From: Curtobacterium sp. SGAir0471
GTDB lineage: Bacteria; Actinomycetota; Actinomycetes; Actinomycetales; Microbacteriaceae
Reading direction: 5' to 3'
Length of the DNA: 64,000 nucleotides
NCBI RefSeq assembly: GCF_005490985.1
Contig: NZ_CP027869.1
Location: forward strand, 3,038,001 to 3,102,000
Positions within the stretch are counted from its first letter, which is position 1. Each line of letters starts with the position of its first letter. The notes under the pieces are model-generated. The model was given only the letters and a program-made list of their open reading frames with translations. It ran no database searches and was not told the DNA's origin. A program made the position numbers and the translations under genes. Shown one piece after another: positions 41,398 to 50,199 of this stretch.

Positions 41398-42138
41398 TCA
41401 GGCGTGGACGCGGGAGAGGAACTCGACGAGCGCCGGGTGCTGCGGCCGGTCGAGCACGTCGGCCGGGGCGCCCTGCTCGGCGACCTCGCCGCGGTGCAGG
41501 AACACGATGCGGTCGGCCACGTTCCGCGCGAACGACATCTCGTGCGTCGTCATCAGGATCGTCGCGCCCTGCTCCTTGAGCTCACGGACGAGGTCGAGCA
41601 CCTCGCCGACGAGCTGCGGGTCGAGGGCACTCGTCACCTCGTCGAGCAGCAGCAGTTCCGGCGACGTCGCGATCGCCCGGACGACGGCGACGCGCTGCTG
41701 CTGCCCGCCGGAGAGCCGGTCCGGGTAGGCGTCGGCGAAGTCCGCCAGGCCGATGCGCTCGAGCAGTCGACGGGCGGTGGCCTCGGCCTCGGCCCGCGCG
41801 ATGCCGTGCACCCGTCGTGAGGCGAGCGTGACGTTGTCGAGCACCCGCATGTGCGGGAACAGGTTGAACTGCTGGAAGACCACGCCGATCCGGGCGCGGG
41901 TGGCGTCGACGTCGGTCCGCGGGTCGGCGATGTCCGTCCCCTGGAGCAGGATCTCGCCGTCGTCGATGCCCTCGAGCAGGTTCACCGTCTTGAGCAGCGT
42001 CGACTTGCCGGAGCCGGACGCCCCGATGACGCAGATGACCTCGTGGCGGTGCACGGTCAGGTCGATCCCGCGCAGGACCTCGTGCTCGCCGAACGTCTTG
42101 CGCAGTCCGCGCAGTTCCAGGACCACCGATTCGCTCAC
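41398..42138 (-). CDS. amino acid ABC transporter, ATP-binding protein
   Basis: A 246-residue ATPase of the polar amino acid uptake family. Walker A GASGSGKST is near residue 41, the signature LSGGQQQR near 142, and Walker B LLLLDEVTSALD with the H-loop TTHEM complete the site. Its GTG overlaps the permease stop by four bases. With the permease and binding protein it forms a complete importer, and the order binding protein, permease, ATPase matches transcription. Confidence 0.95.
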   Translation of the reverse strand: MSESVVLELRGLRKTFGEHEVLRGIDLTVHRHEVICVIGASGSGKSTLLKTVNLLEGIDDGEILLQGTDIADPRTDVDATRARIGVVFQQFNLFPHMRVLDNVTLASRRVHGIARAEAEATARRLLERIGLADFADAYPDRLSGGQQQRVAVVRAIATSPELLLLDEVTSALDPQLVGEVLDLVRELKEQGATILMTTHEMSFARNVADRIVFLHRGEVAEQGAPADVLDRPQHPALVEFLSRVHA

Positions 42139-43013
42139 ACCGTCCCCCCGATCTGTTCACGGCGCTGCTGCCGTCGTGCGACGGCGTCCGTCACCCGGAT
42201 GAGCGGGAGGCTGATCACGACGAAGAGCAGTCCGGCGACCAGGTACGGCGTGAAGTTGTAGGTCTCGGCCTGTGCGATCTGGGCGCTCCGCACCGCGTCG
42301 ACGGCACCGAGGATCGACACCAGACCGACGTCCTTCTGCATCGAGACGAAGTCGTTCATGAGTGCCGGGGTGACCTTGCGGATCGCCTGCGGCAGCACGA
42401 CCAGCCGCAGCGTCCCGGCGTGCGACAGGCCGAGCGACCGCGCGGCCAGGCGCTGGGACGGGTGCACGGCCTCCATGCCGGCCCGCAGCACCTCGGCGAC
42501 GTAGGACGAGTAGGTCAGCACGATCGCGATGGTGCCCCAGACCTCCGGGGGCTGCCGCGGGAAGATGCCGAGCCCGGGGATGCCGAAGCCGACCAGGTAC
42601 AGCACGATGATGAGCGGCAGCCCGCGGAACAGGTCGGTGTACGCGGTGGCGAGCACCCGGAGCGGGAAGAACACCGGGTTCCGCAGGCCGCGCACGACGG
42701 CCAGCAGGGTCCCGAGCACCGCGACCCCGATCGCGCTGAAGAACAGGATCCGGATGTTCAGCCAGAGTCCGAGCAGGACGGCCGGGAAGGTGTCGACCGC
42801 GGTCTGCGGGTCGAAGAACGACTGCTGCACCGCGGCCCAGCCAGGCGTGTTCACGACGCCGAGCCAGACCACGGCGATCACGACGAGCGTCGAGACGACC
42901 GACACGACGACCGAGCGCCGGCCGCGCTGCCGACGGTAGAGCCGTCGCTCCAGCTCGACCTGGCTCGGTGCGGGGGAGGTCACCGGAGCGCCGGCGCCTG
43001 CTGGGACGGTCAC
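42135..43013 (-). CDS. amino acid ABC transporter, permease
   Basis: A 292-residue inner-membrane protein of the HisM/GlnP type. A 40-residue cytoplasmic N-terminus and a first helix precede the core. The segment YTDLFRGLPLIIVLYLVGFG and the EAA-like coupling helix (AARSLGLSHAGTLRLVVLPQA) near residue 205 contact the ATPase. The GTG start lies four bases after the binding-protein stop. Confidence 0.94.
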   Translation of the reverse strand: MTVPAGAGAPVTSPAPSQVELERRLYRRQRGRRSVVVSVVSTLVVIAVVWLGVVNTPGWAAVQQSFFDPQTAVDTFPAVLLGLWLNIRILFFSAIGVAVLGTLLAVVRGLRNPVFFPLRVLATAYTDLFRGLPLIIVLYLVGFGIPGLGIFPRQPPEVWGTIAIVLTYSSYVAEVLRAGMEAVHPSQRLAARSLGLSHAGTLRLVVLPQAIRKVTPALMNDFVSMQKDVGLVSILGAVDAVRSAQIAQAETYNFTPYLVAGLLFVVISLPLIRVTDAVARRQQRREQIGGTV

Positions 43014-43017
43014 CGGG

Positions 43018-43842
43018 CTACTTCAGGACGGGGGTGTTCGTCGCCGAGGACAGCCACTTCGTCTGCAGGTCAGCGAGGGTGCCGTCCTGCTCGAGCTTCG
43101 CGAGCGCCTCGTCGACCTTGCTCGTCAGAGCGGAGCCCTTCGGCAGGACGAAGCCGAACTGGTCGCCGGAGCCGTCCTGGGGGAACTGCGCGGACACCGT
43201 GCCGTCGTCGAGCTGCGCTGCGGCCATGGTGAAGGCCGTCGGCAGGTCGGTGACGATCGCGTCGATCTGGCCGGACTTCAGCGCGAGGACGGCGTCGTCG
43301 TTCGAGTTGAAGACCTGCGGGGTGACGCCGAGCACGTCCTTCACCGAGGTGATGCTCGTCGAGCCGGCGGCGACGCCGATGGTGTCGCCCTTCAGCGCGG
43401 CGACCGTGGTGTCCTTCGCGGCCTTCGACCCCGACGTCGTCACGACGGCCTGCGTCGTCGTGTAGTACGGCGTGGACATGTCGACGGCCTTCTTGCGCCT
43501 CGCGTCGATCGAGAACTGCTGGACGTTGAGGTCCCAGTCCTTCGCGCCGGGGGCGATCGCGCTGTCGAAGGTGCTGCGCTTCCAGACGACGTCGCCCTTG
43601 GCGTAGCCCATCTCCTTCGCGACGGCGTACGCCACCGCGGACTCGAAGCCCTTGCCGGACTGCGGGTCGTCGTCCTCGACCCACGGCGAGTACGCCGGCT
43701 GACCGGTCGCGATCGTGAGCTTGCCGTCGGTGACGGTGCCGTCGCTCCCGGTGCTGCTGCCACCGGCGGAGCAGGCGGCGAGCGCGAGGGCGGCGACCGC
43801 GGCGGTGGCGACGGCGAGGGAGAGACGGCGGGTACGGGTCAC
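43018..43842 (-). CDS. amino acid ABC transporter, substrate-binding lipoprotein
   Basis: A 274-residue family 3 solute-binding protein. The signal sequence ends in a lipobox ALAAC near residue 23, so it is anchored outside the membrane. The two lobes contain GFESAVAYAVAKEMGY and AALKGDTIGVAAGSTS typical of this family. The start is the GTG at 43842. A TACACT -10-like element lies about 50 bases upstream. The ligand is probably a polar amino acid, not resolvable from sequence. Confidence 0.92.
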   Translation of the reverse strand: MTRTRRLSLAVATAAVAALALAACSAGGSSTGSDGTVTDGKLTIATGQPAYSPWVEDDDPQSGKGFESAVAYAVAKEMGYAKGDVVWKRSTFDSAIAPGAKDWDLNVQQFSIDARRKKAVDMSTPYYTTTQAVVTTSGSKAAKDTTVAALKGDTIGVAAGSTSITSVKDVLGVTPQVFNSNDDAVLALKSGQIDAIVTDLPTAFTMAAAQLDDGTVSAQFPQDGSGDQFGFVLPKGSALTSKVDEALAKLEQDGTLADLQTKWLSSATNTPVLK

Positions 43843-43948
43843 GGGAGGGCCTTCGTCAGCGGGACAGGACGGGTGGAGCGGGCAGGACGCAGTGTACCGG
43901 TGGCTGGGATACCAGCGCGATGCGGATGACCGCCCGCGACGCCGGTCG

Positions 43949-44443
43949 CTACGCCATCGTGAAGTCGTCGAACGAGAAGCCCGGCGAGACCATGCAGCTG
44001 AGGAGCACCTCGCCGTCACCGGGCAGGGTGCGCTGCCAGACGCCGCCGCGCACGAAGGCCTGCGCGTCGTGCAGCCGGTGCCGCCCGGCGTCCGGGCCGA
44101 GGGTGATCCGGTCCCCGGGCTCCGGACGGTCGCCGGACCCACCGAGTTCGAGCACGACCGTGTCCGGCCCGTGCCACATCCAGATCTCGTCGCTCGTCAC
44201 GCGGTGCCAGGCCGAGGCCTCGCCCGGGGGCAGCAGGAACTGGATCAGGGTCGCGGCGGGGCGTTCCCCCGCGGGGGTCTCGACGGTCGAGGGCGAGGTC
44301 CACGTACGGACGTACCAGCCGCCCTCCGGGTGCGGCTCCATGGCGAGGGCGGCAGCGCGCTGCGGGACGTCGAGCCACTCGATCAGCTCGCCGCCGACGG
44401 TGCGGCGGGCGACCATGCCGGGGCGGGGTGCGGTGTCGGTCAT
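43949..44443 (-). CDS. cupin superfamily protein, DUF985
   Basis: A 164-residue single-domain cupin. Typical blocks are PHPEGGWYVRTW, SAWHRVTSDEIWMWHGPD and the C-terminal SPGFSFDDF. The usual metal-binding His/Glu set is only partly present, as in other DUF985 members. The ATG overlaps the amidohydrolase stop (ATGA). It is the last gene of a three-gene coupled operon with the amidohydrolase and the SAHH-like protein. Function unknown. Confidence 0.88.
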   Translation of the reverse strand: MTDTAPRPGMVARRTVGGELIEWLDVPQRAAALAMEPHPEGGWYVRTWTSPSTVETPAGERPAATLIQFLLPPGEASAWHRVTSDEIWMWHGPDTVVLELGGSGDRPEPGDRITLGPDAGRHRLHDAQAFVRGGVWQRTLPGDGEVLLSCMVSPGFSFDDFTMA

Positions 44444-45903
44444 CGTTCCTCCTGGGGACGGGCGGGGGCGGGGTCGGGTGCGCGGACGGGCGCGGGGACG
44501 GGCTCGGGCGCGTCGACGGGGCCGGCAGCGGGCTCGGGCACCGGCGTGGATGCGGAGCGAGCATCGGGTCCGAACGGGTGCACGGTGCCGTCCGTCGCAC
44601 GCACGACACCCCGGACGACGGTCGCGACGGCACGGCCGGCCCCGTCCTCGACGAGTTCGGCGAGCGCGTCGGGCACGGTCCGGGCGTCGACGTCGAAGAC
44701 CGCCAGGTCGGCGCGTGCGCCCACGGCGAGGTGCCCGGTCCGGTCGGGGCCGACCGCGAGCCCCATGGCGTGCGCGCCGCCGAGGGTCGCCGCTGCGAGC
44801 AACCGCTCGTGCAGGTCACGGTGGCCGTACCCCTGCGAACGGGCGATCCGGTGCAGTGCGGTGACGTCGGCCATCGGGTCGAGGGAGGGCGACGACGACA
44901 GCGAGTCCGTGCCGATCGCGATCGGGCTGCCCTCGCGCAGGTAGTCCGCGACGGGCGGTGGGTCGAGGCCGATGACGGCGTTCGACCGCGGGCAGAGCGC
45001 GACCGCGGTGCCACGGGCGCGCAGCAACGCCCGGTCGGACGCCGTCACGTACACGCCGTGGGCGATGTGGCAGTCGGGTCCGAGCACGCCGAGCCGATCG
45101 ACGAAGGCCGTGGCACTCGCCCCGAACCCGAGGGCGCGCATGGCCCGGAAGGACGGCACGTTCGCCAGGTGCCAGTCCGCGGTGTGCCCGACTCCGTCGA
45201 CGCCCTCGAGCCCCGGGACCGGCCCGAGCGCGACCCGCTCCCCCTCGAACGCCGCCTCGCCGAGGTGCAGGTGCAGCCGGAGCCCGCGCTGCCGGACGAT
45301 GTCGGGCAGTTCGAGCAGTGGCGCGACGTCGAGGGAGTACGGCGCGTGCGGCGACAGTCCGGCCCCCGGCGTGGTCGGGATGCGGGCGAGCTCGTCGAGG
45401 ACCTGGGCGCGCCCGTGGGAGTCCCACGCCGCGTTCTCCCAGTCCATGACCTCCCAGTAGGCGATGCCGCCGAGGCCGTGCCGCTCCAGGACGTCCGCCG
45501 CCTCGATGTCGGTCACCACGTCCGCGATGCTCGTGACCCCCGCCGCGAGCGACGCGACCGCGCCCGCGGACGCCTCGGCTCGCCAGTCGTGCGGGAGCGC
45601 GTAGTCGTCGTTGAAGGCGGCAGCCCAGTCCTCGAAACCCGCGTACTGCCGCTGGCCGACACCGGACATGCCGGTGTACTGCAGATGCGTGTGCGCGTTG
45701 ACGAGGCCCGGCAGGAGCGCACCGCGCCAGCGACGCTCCGTCCACGTGCGCCCGACGGCGTCGAGCTGGTCGACGACCCAGGACCGGTCACCGACGTGCA
45801 GGATCCGCCCGTCCTGCACCGCGACCGCCCCGTCGGCGATCGGCGGCGCCGTCATCGGCACGACGACGCGCGCCGAGTGCACCACGACGGACGAGGCCGT
45901 CAC
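44440..45903 (-). CDS. amidohydrolase, SAH/MTA/5'-deoxyadenosine deaminase-like
   Basis: A 487-residue metal-dependent hydrolase of the TrzA/SsnA group. The metal ligands are HTH in NAHTHLQY near residue 65, the His in HLHLGEA, the His of HGVYV and the Asp of GTDSLSSSPSLD. Enzymes of this group deaminate adenosyl compounds such as S-adenosylhomocysteine, methylthioadenosine or aminofutalosine. Coupling to an SAHH-like gene (GTGA overlap) favours an adenosylhomocysteine-related substrate. The last 35 residues are a Pro/Ala tail. Confidence 0.85.
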   Translation of the reverse strand: MTASSVVVHSARVVVPMTAPPIADGAVAVQDGRILHVGDRSWVVDQLDAVGRTWTERRWRGALLPGLVNAHTHLQYTGMSGVGQRQYAGFEDWAAAFNDDYALPHDWRAEASAGAVASLAAGVTSIADVVTDIEAADVLERHGLGGIAYWEVMDWENAAWDSHGRAQVLDELARIPTTPGAGLSPHAPYSLDVAPLLELPDIVRQRGLRLHLHLGEAAFEGERVALGPVPGLEGVDGVGHTADWHLANVPSFRAMRALGFGASATAFVDRLGVLGPDCHIAHGVYVTASDRALLRARGTAVALCPRSNAVIGLDPPPVADYLREGSPIAIGTDSLSSSPSLDPMADVTALHRIARSQGYGHRDLHERLLAAATLGGAHAMGLAVGPDRTGHLAVGARADLAVFDVDARTVPDALAELVEDGAGRAVATVVRGVVRATDGTVHPFGPDARSASTPVPEPAAGPVDAPEPVPAPVRAPDPAPARPQEER

Positions 45904-47585
45904 CGGGGCGTCCCGAAGCGGTGGGTCCGGACGTCCGGCTCGCGGTCGGCGGGCTGCTCCGGCAGCTGGACGGGAGGCGCGACCCGGCTCCCCCAGGCGG
46001 CGAGCGCCACGCGGGCGGTCGCCTCGTCCACCGCCGGGTCGGCCGGCACGACGGCGCGCGGGAGCTCGTCCCCGCGTTCGAGCAGCATCCGCAGGGCGCC
46101 GAGCTGCACCGCGAAGGACAGGTCCATGATCTCGACCGGGTTGCCCTCGGCGGCGCTCGTGTTCACCCCGCTGCCCCCGGCGAGCACGAGCACGTGGTGG
46201 CCGTCCGGCCATGTCAGGCGCTCCACGTGCTGCGCCTCGGTCGTCCGGACCGCGCCGACGTCGGTCGCCGCGGTCAGGGCGACCTCGTCGTCGACACCGC
46301 CGGCGACGGACACCACCGCTCCGGCGGCGCAGGCCCGCAGCACCCCGTGGTCGATCGTGTCGCGCACGCCGGAGGCGCTCACCACGAGGTCGGCGTCGCG
46401 GACCGCGTCGACGAGCGGGGCGACCGCGTGCCCGGCGAAGCGCGCCTGCAGGGCGCGGACCGGGTCGACCTCGGCGACGGTGACCCGGAAGCCGAGCGCG
46501 ACGAGGACCTGGGCGACCCCCTCGCCGACGGGACCGAACCCGGCGACGACGGCCGCGCCTCCAGACCGGACGCGGTGCGCGCCGGACGGGAGCGCGTCGA
46601 CCAGGTCGAGGGTGGCGAACACCGTCGACTGGCCGGTGCCGAAGCGGTTGTCGAAGAGCGTCTTCGTGCGGGCGTCGTTCACCGCGATCACGGGGATGCC
46701 GAGCGAGCCGCGCTCGGCCATGACGCGCAGGGGCCGGAGGCCGCTCGTCGTCTCCTCCGCCGCGCCGAGCATCGTCGGGAGCAGGTCGGGCCGCTCCTGG
46801 TGCGCGAGGCGGATCAGGTGCGAGCCGTCGTCGAGGAGCACGTGCGGTCGGGTGTCGAGCATCGCGAGTGCCAGGCGGTGCTGCTCGGCGAGCGACGCGG
46901 TGCTGTCCGCATGGACCGGCAGACCGGCGCGGCGGAGCGCCTCGGCGACCGCGTCGTCGGTCTCGTCGGCGTGGGCGTACACGACGACCTCGGCGCCGGC
47001 GTCGCGCAGGAGCAGGCCGAGCACGGCGGTCTTCGGCTCGAGCACCATCGCGACGCCGACCCTGGTGCCGTGGAGCAGGCCGCCGTCGCGGAGCTCCGCG
47101 GCGACCGCGCGGGCGACCGGCATGTGCCGCCGGGCCCAGCGGACGCGTGCTCCGGCGGCCGGGTCGGCCTCGGGTTCGCGTCCCGTGGAGACGAGGAAGA
47201 CGTCGTCCGACAGCGTCGGCACCGCGAGCACCCCGGGCCGGGCCGGGGCGACCGGGCCGAAGGCGTCCTCGTCGACCGCGGGGGCGTACCGGCCGGCGTC
47301 CACGACGACGAGGGTGGCGCCGCGCGGGCGGTCAGCCTCGCGTTCGACGGCGGCCGTCGACTCGTCCGGGTCGCCGAGGCACCAGAGCTGGTCGATCGCT
47401 CCGACGTCCGCGGCTGCGCGTGCACCGAGCCCGGTGAGCAGCGCGACGAGCGCCGCGGCGTCGCGGGGATCGCCGCCGAGCACGCGGAAGGTGCGGCCGG
47501 CGACGAGCAGGTTCGTCGCCGCGGCGAATCGACGGACCGCGGCGGAGGCCCAGGCGGCCCGCTCGGGGTCGGGTCGCTGCGGCAT
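45900..47585 (-). CDS. S-adenosylhomocysteinase-like protein with N-terminal extension and altered active-site histidines
   Basis: A 561-residue protein. Residues from about 150 onward align with SAHH, closest in style to archaeal-type enzymes. Kept blocks are WARRHMPV, LLDDGSH, GAAEETTSG, VNDARTKTLFDNRFGTGQS and the NAD motif VVAGFGPVGEG. Three active-site His positions are changed: the LHMT-type His is Val in MVLEPKTA, the GHFD His is Gly in GGVDDE, and the GHP His is Asn in GNPVEIM. The first 150 residues are an extension with a possible Rossmann-like pattern. The C-terminal KPxHYRY tail is missing. It may act on S-inosylhomocysteine made by the coupled deaminase, which is inference. Confidence 0.82.
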   Translation of the reverse strand: MPQRPDPERAAWASAAVRRFAAATNLLVAGRTFRVLGGDPRDAAALVALLTGLGARAAADVGAIDQLWCLGDPDESTAAVEREADRPRGATLVVVDAGRYAPAVDEDAFGPVAPARPGVLAVPTLSDDVFLVSTGREPEADPAAGARVRWARRHMPVARAVAAELRDGGLLHGTRVGVAMVLEPKTAVLGLLLRDAGAEVVVYAHADETDDAVAEALRRAGLPVHADSTASLAEQHRLALAMLDTRPHVLLDDGSHLIRLAHQERPDLLPTMLGAAEETTSGLRPLRVMAERGSLGIPVIAVNDARTKTLFDNRFGTGQSTVFATLDLVDALPSGAHRVRSGGAAVVAGFGPVGEGVAQVLVALGFRVTVAEVDPVRALQARFAGHAVAPLVDAVRDADLVVSASGVRDTIDHGVLRACAAGAVVSVAGGVDDEVALTAATDVGAVRTTEAQHVERLTWPDGHHVLVLAGGSGVNTSAAEGNPVEIMDLSFAVQLGALRMLLERGDELPRAVVPADPAVDEATARVALAAWGSRVAPPVQLPEQPADREPDVRTHRFGTPR

Positions 47586-47591
47586 GGGGCC

Positions 47592-47597
47592 ATCGTA
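47592..47597 (-). promoter_or_regulatory. -10 element for the leaderless SAHH-like operon
   Basis: TACGAT on the minus strand, six bases before the ATG at 47585. Just upstream, a GCGCGGGCGTCTG unit is repeated at 47654 and 47669. Confidence 0.55.
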
Positions 47598-47706
47598 GGG
47601 GGCGCGGGAGTCCGGCCGGTGTCGCGCAGGTGGCCGGGTGTGCTGGGAGTCGCGCGCGGGCGTCTGGTGCGCGGGCGTCTGCGGTGCGCGGGCGGAGGGC
47701 GCTCGG

Positions 47707-48657
47707 TCAGAGCGCGTGCGGCGGCGGCGTCGTCGTCCACACCGGCACGGCGGCGTCACGGTCCTCGAGACCCCGCGCGCGCTCCGTGCGTCGGTGGTGC
47801 AGGAGCACCGCGACGAGCACGGTCACGCCGAGCGCGGTCACGACGGCCAGCCCCACCACGTACAGGGTCGTCGCGATGCCCGCGAGGCCCGGCGGCACCG
47901 TCCCCGCGGCCGCGGCGGAGAGCGGCGTGCCGGTGAGGACGAACGCGAGCAGCGTCGAGAGGGTCCCGTTGCTGTCCCACAGCCCGTGCAGCACCGCCGC
48001 GACGACGTAGGCTCCCGGGATCCACCACGACCAGCGGAACCGGACGCCGCCGCGGGCCGCGCCGAACAGCACCGCGCCGATGATCGCCGTCCAGAGCACG
48101 TGGCCGACCGGGGACAGGACGGCACGGACCACCTCGGTCTGCAGCAGCGAGTACAGGTCGATGCCGCGCTGGGTGATCGCCGCGTTGAAGGCGTAGCCCG
48201 CGGACTCGAAGGCCGCGAACCCCGCGCCGACCGTCGCACCGAGCAGGGCCCCCTGCCGCGCGGACTTCGGCCGCACCCGCCACCCGACGACGAGGAGCAG
48301 GACGGCCTTGACGAACTCCTCGACGAATCCGACGAGCACGAAGACGAACGCGTCCTGGCGCAGGTCGGCCTCGAGCAGCGAGGCGCCGAGCACACCGAGG
48401 ATCCCGCCGACGAAGAACGCCGTGACGAGCTGCATCGTGCTCACGGTGCCCGTCACCCGTTCGATGACGAAGAGCACGACGGTGAACGGGACGAGGAAGC
48501 TGCCGAGCAGGATGATCGTCGGCACGAGGTTCGTGTTGCTCGTCACGACGGTGACGACGATGGTGGCGGCCCAGAGCAGGAAGCCGGCGAGCAGGGTCTT
48601 CCACCACCAGCCGTGGCGGTGGTGCGGGTGGACGGCGCCGTCCGTCATCGCGGTCAT
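47707..48657 (-). CDS. PrsW-family intramembrane metalloprotease
   Basis: A 316-residue polytopic membrane protein. The PrsW family motif EE..K appears as VEEFVKA near residue 102; other conserved polar residues are in FAAFESAGYAF and the late H of AVLHGLWD. In Bacillus, PrsW cleaves an anti-sigma factor; no sigma/anti-sigma pair is nearby here. Start choice between two near ATGs is uncertain (48657 or 48648). Confidence 0.85.
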   Translation of the reverse strand: MTAMTDGAVHPHHRHGWWWKTLLAGFLLWAATIVVTVVTSNTNLVPTIILLGSFLVPFTVVLFVIERVTGTVSTMQLVTAFFVGGILGVLGASLLEADLRQDAFVFVLVGFVEEFVKAVLLLVVGWRVRPKSARQGALLGATVGAGFAAFESAGYAFNAAITQRGIDLYSLLQTEVVRAVLSPVGHVLWTAIIGAVLFGAARGGVRFRWSWWIPGAYVVAAVLHGLWDSNGTLSTLLAFVLTGTPLSAAAAGTVPPGLAGIATTLYVVGLAVVTALGVTVLVAVLLHHRRTERARGLEDRDAAVPVWTTTPPPHAL

Positions 48658-48718
48658 GACGTCATCGTGCTCCCCGGCGCGGCAGTCGGTCGCGGGAATG
48701 TCCGGCCGCCGTCCGACG

Positions 48719-48724
48719 TACTGT
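48719..48724 (+). promoter_or_regulatory. -10 element for leaderless mycoredoxin mRNA
   Basis: TACTGT ends six bases before the ATG at 48731. Confidence 0.6.
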
Positions 48725-48730
48725 ACGGAC

Positions 48731-48994
48731 ATGACTGATGCGACGTTCGACAAGGTGACCATGTTCGGCGCGGACTGGTGCCGCGACTGCCGACGGTCGA
48801 AGGCGCTCCTCGACCGGCTCGGCGTCGACTACGACTACGTGGACGTCGAGGCCGACCTGTCCGCCGCCGACCGCGCCGAGGCGATCAGCGGTCGGAAGAA
48901 CATCCCCGTCGTGGTGCTGCCGAACGGCAAGCACTTCGTGGAGCCCTCGGACGCCGAGCTGCAGGCCGAACTCGAGGCCACCGGCGCGGTCTGA
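48731..48994 (+). CDS. mycoredoxin-like glutaredoxin
   Basis: An 87-residue thioredoxin-fold protein. The redox motif is CRDC in FGADWCRDCRRSK. NIPVVVLPNG contains the cis-proline and matches actinobacterial mycoredoxins, which use mycothiol to reduce mixed disulphides. The ATG six bases after TACTGT suggests a leaderless message. Confidence 0.9.
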   Translation: MTDATFDKVTMFGADWCRDCRRSKALLDRLGVDYDYVDVEADLSAADRAEAISGRKNIPVVVLPNGKHFVEPSDAELQAELEATGAV

Positions 48995-49119
48995 CCGTCG
49001 CCCGGGCCTGTACCTCCGCGCAGGCTGTGAGCACGCTGGGGGCGACCGGAGTTCAATCGGGGCCGACCACGACCGCGGACACCCCCGGACCGCGGCGGGT
49101 CTGACCCAAGGAGGACCCC

Positions 49120-49395
49120 GTGCTCGGTCTCATCATCAGCCTCATCATCATCGGCCTCATCGCCGGCGCCCTCGCCCGGCTCATCATCCCCGGCAAGCAG
49201 CAGATGTCGATCCTCATGACGATCGTGCTCGGCATCATCGGGTCGTTCGTCGGCGGGTTCCTCGGGTTCCTGATCTTCCAGCACGACCCGATGGACGGCT
49301 TCTTCCAGCCCGCCGGCATCATCGGCTCGATCATCGGCGCCGTCATCGTGCTCTTCCTCTACACGCGCTTCGCCGGTCGGGGTGCACGCCGCTGA
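49120..49395 (+). CDS. GlsB/YeaQ/YmgE family membrane protein
   Basis: A 91-residue small membrane protein with three hydrophobic segments. The pattern GLIAGALARLIIPGKQQMSI..T..LGIIGSFVGGFLG is characteristic of the transglycosylase-associated/GlsB family, linked to stress in other bacteria. The GTG start has AAGGAGG nine bases upstream. It is followed by a strong terminator. Confidence 0.9.
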   Translation: MLGLIISLIIIGLIAGALARLIIPGKQQMSILMTIVLGIIGSFVGGFLGFLIFQHDPMDGFFQPAGIIGSIIGAVIVLFLYTRFAGRGARR

Positions 49396-49445
49396 TCGGC
49401 TGCACACACCGCTGACCGACGTGGGGGCGTCGGACACGCACGACC

Positions 49446-49480
49446 GAGGACCCCGGACCGTCACAAGGTCCGGGGTCCTC
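49446..49480 (+). terminator. terminator of the GlsB-like gene
   Basis: A perfect 14-bp stem (GAGGACCCCGGACC and complement) with a 7-nt loop, 50 bases after the stop. Confidence 0.88.
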
Positions 49481-49510
49481 CGTCGTTCCCGGGCACGGCC
49501 ACGCGCGCGG

Positions 49511-49603
49511 GCGCGGCGTCGACCACGCGGCGGGCGCGGCGTCGACCAAGCGGCGGGCGCGGCGTCGGCCCCGCGCGCGGGCACGGCGTCGGCCAGGCGG
49601 CGA
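49511..49603. repeat. 23-bp intergenic minisatellite
   Basis: Four tandem units of 23-24 bp starting GCGCGGCGTCG lie at 49511, 49534, 49557 and 49581, with a decayed fifth after 49604. The first two differ at one base; the later ones drift. The array lies in the roughly 220-base gap between a terminator and the promoter of the next gene, where I see no protein gene. Confidence 0.85.
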
Positions 49604-49685
49604 GCGCGGCTGCGCACGGGCGGGGCGGCTGCGCTTGGGTGGGCGGGGGGGACAGCGGGCTGACGGCCGCACATCACCCGGGGCG

Positions 49686-49691
49686 TAGCGT
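49686..49691 (+). promoter_or_regulatory. -10 element for a leaderless hypothetical gene
   Basis: TAGCGT ends seven bases before the ATG at 49699. Confidence 0.6.
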
Positions 49692-49698
49692 CCCCGCC

Positions 49699-50166
49699 AT
49701 GACCGACGAGAACGAACGCCCCCGTGCCGAGGACGACGCCGCACGGCTCGGACTCGTCGTCGTCGGCGAAGCCGCCGCCCTGCACGCCGGGGACGACGCC
49801 TCGCTCGACGCCAGCGAGGAGAACATCCGCGAGACCGTGGACAGCATGGTCGACGAACCGCTGACGCCCCGGCAGGAGGAGGTCGTCGAGCGACTGGCAT
49901 CGGCCGGCGGCACACTCACGGCCGGACTGAGCGGCGCACTCGCGGCCAAGACCGGCGGCAACGTCGAGGACGTGCTCGAGGGTGCCGCGCGCAGTGTCGT
50001 GTGGCAGCAGCGTCTGGCCGAGCGGGACGCGCTGCAGGGTCAGCCGCAGGAGTCGTTCGAGGACGGGCCGACCGACGACCCTCGCGACGACGCCCGCATC
50101 GACCCCCGCGAGGACGCCGGCGCCCAGCAGCGACGCCGAGACGACGACGGGCGCGACCGGGGCTGA
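49699..50166 (+). CDS. acidic hypothetical protein
   Basis: A 155-residue, highly acidic soluble protein not recognised. A central region (ENIRETVDSMVDEPLTPRQEEVVERLAS) is predicted helical, a Gly/Ala-rich stretch follows, and the last 40 residues are Asp/Arg-rich and probably disordered. There is no signal or membrane segment. It is convergent with the flotillin gene 33 bases away. Confidence 0.65.
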   Translation: MTDENERPRAEDDAARLGLVVVGEAAALHAGDDASLDASEENIRETVDSMVDEPLTPRQEEVVERLASAGGTLTAGLSGALAAKTGGNVEDVLEGAARSVVWQQRLAERDALQGQPQESFEDGPTDDPRDDARIDPREDAGAQQRRRDDDGRDRG

Positions 50167-50199
50167 TCCCGACCGCGCCCGCGGGCACGAGGCCGCCTG

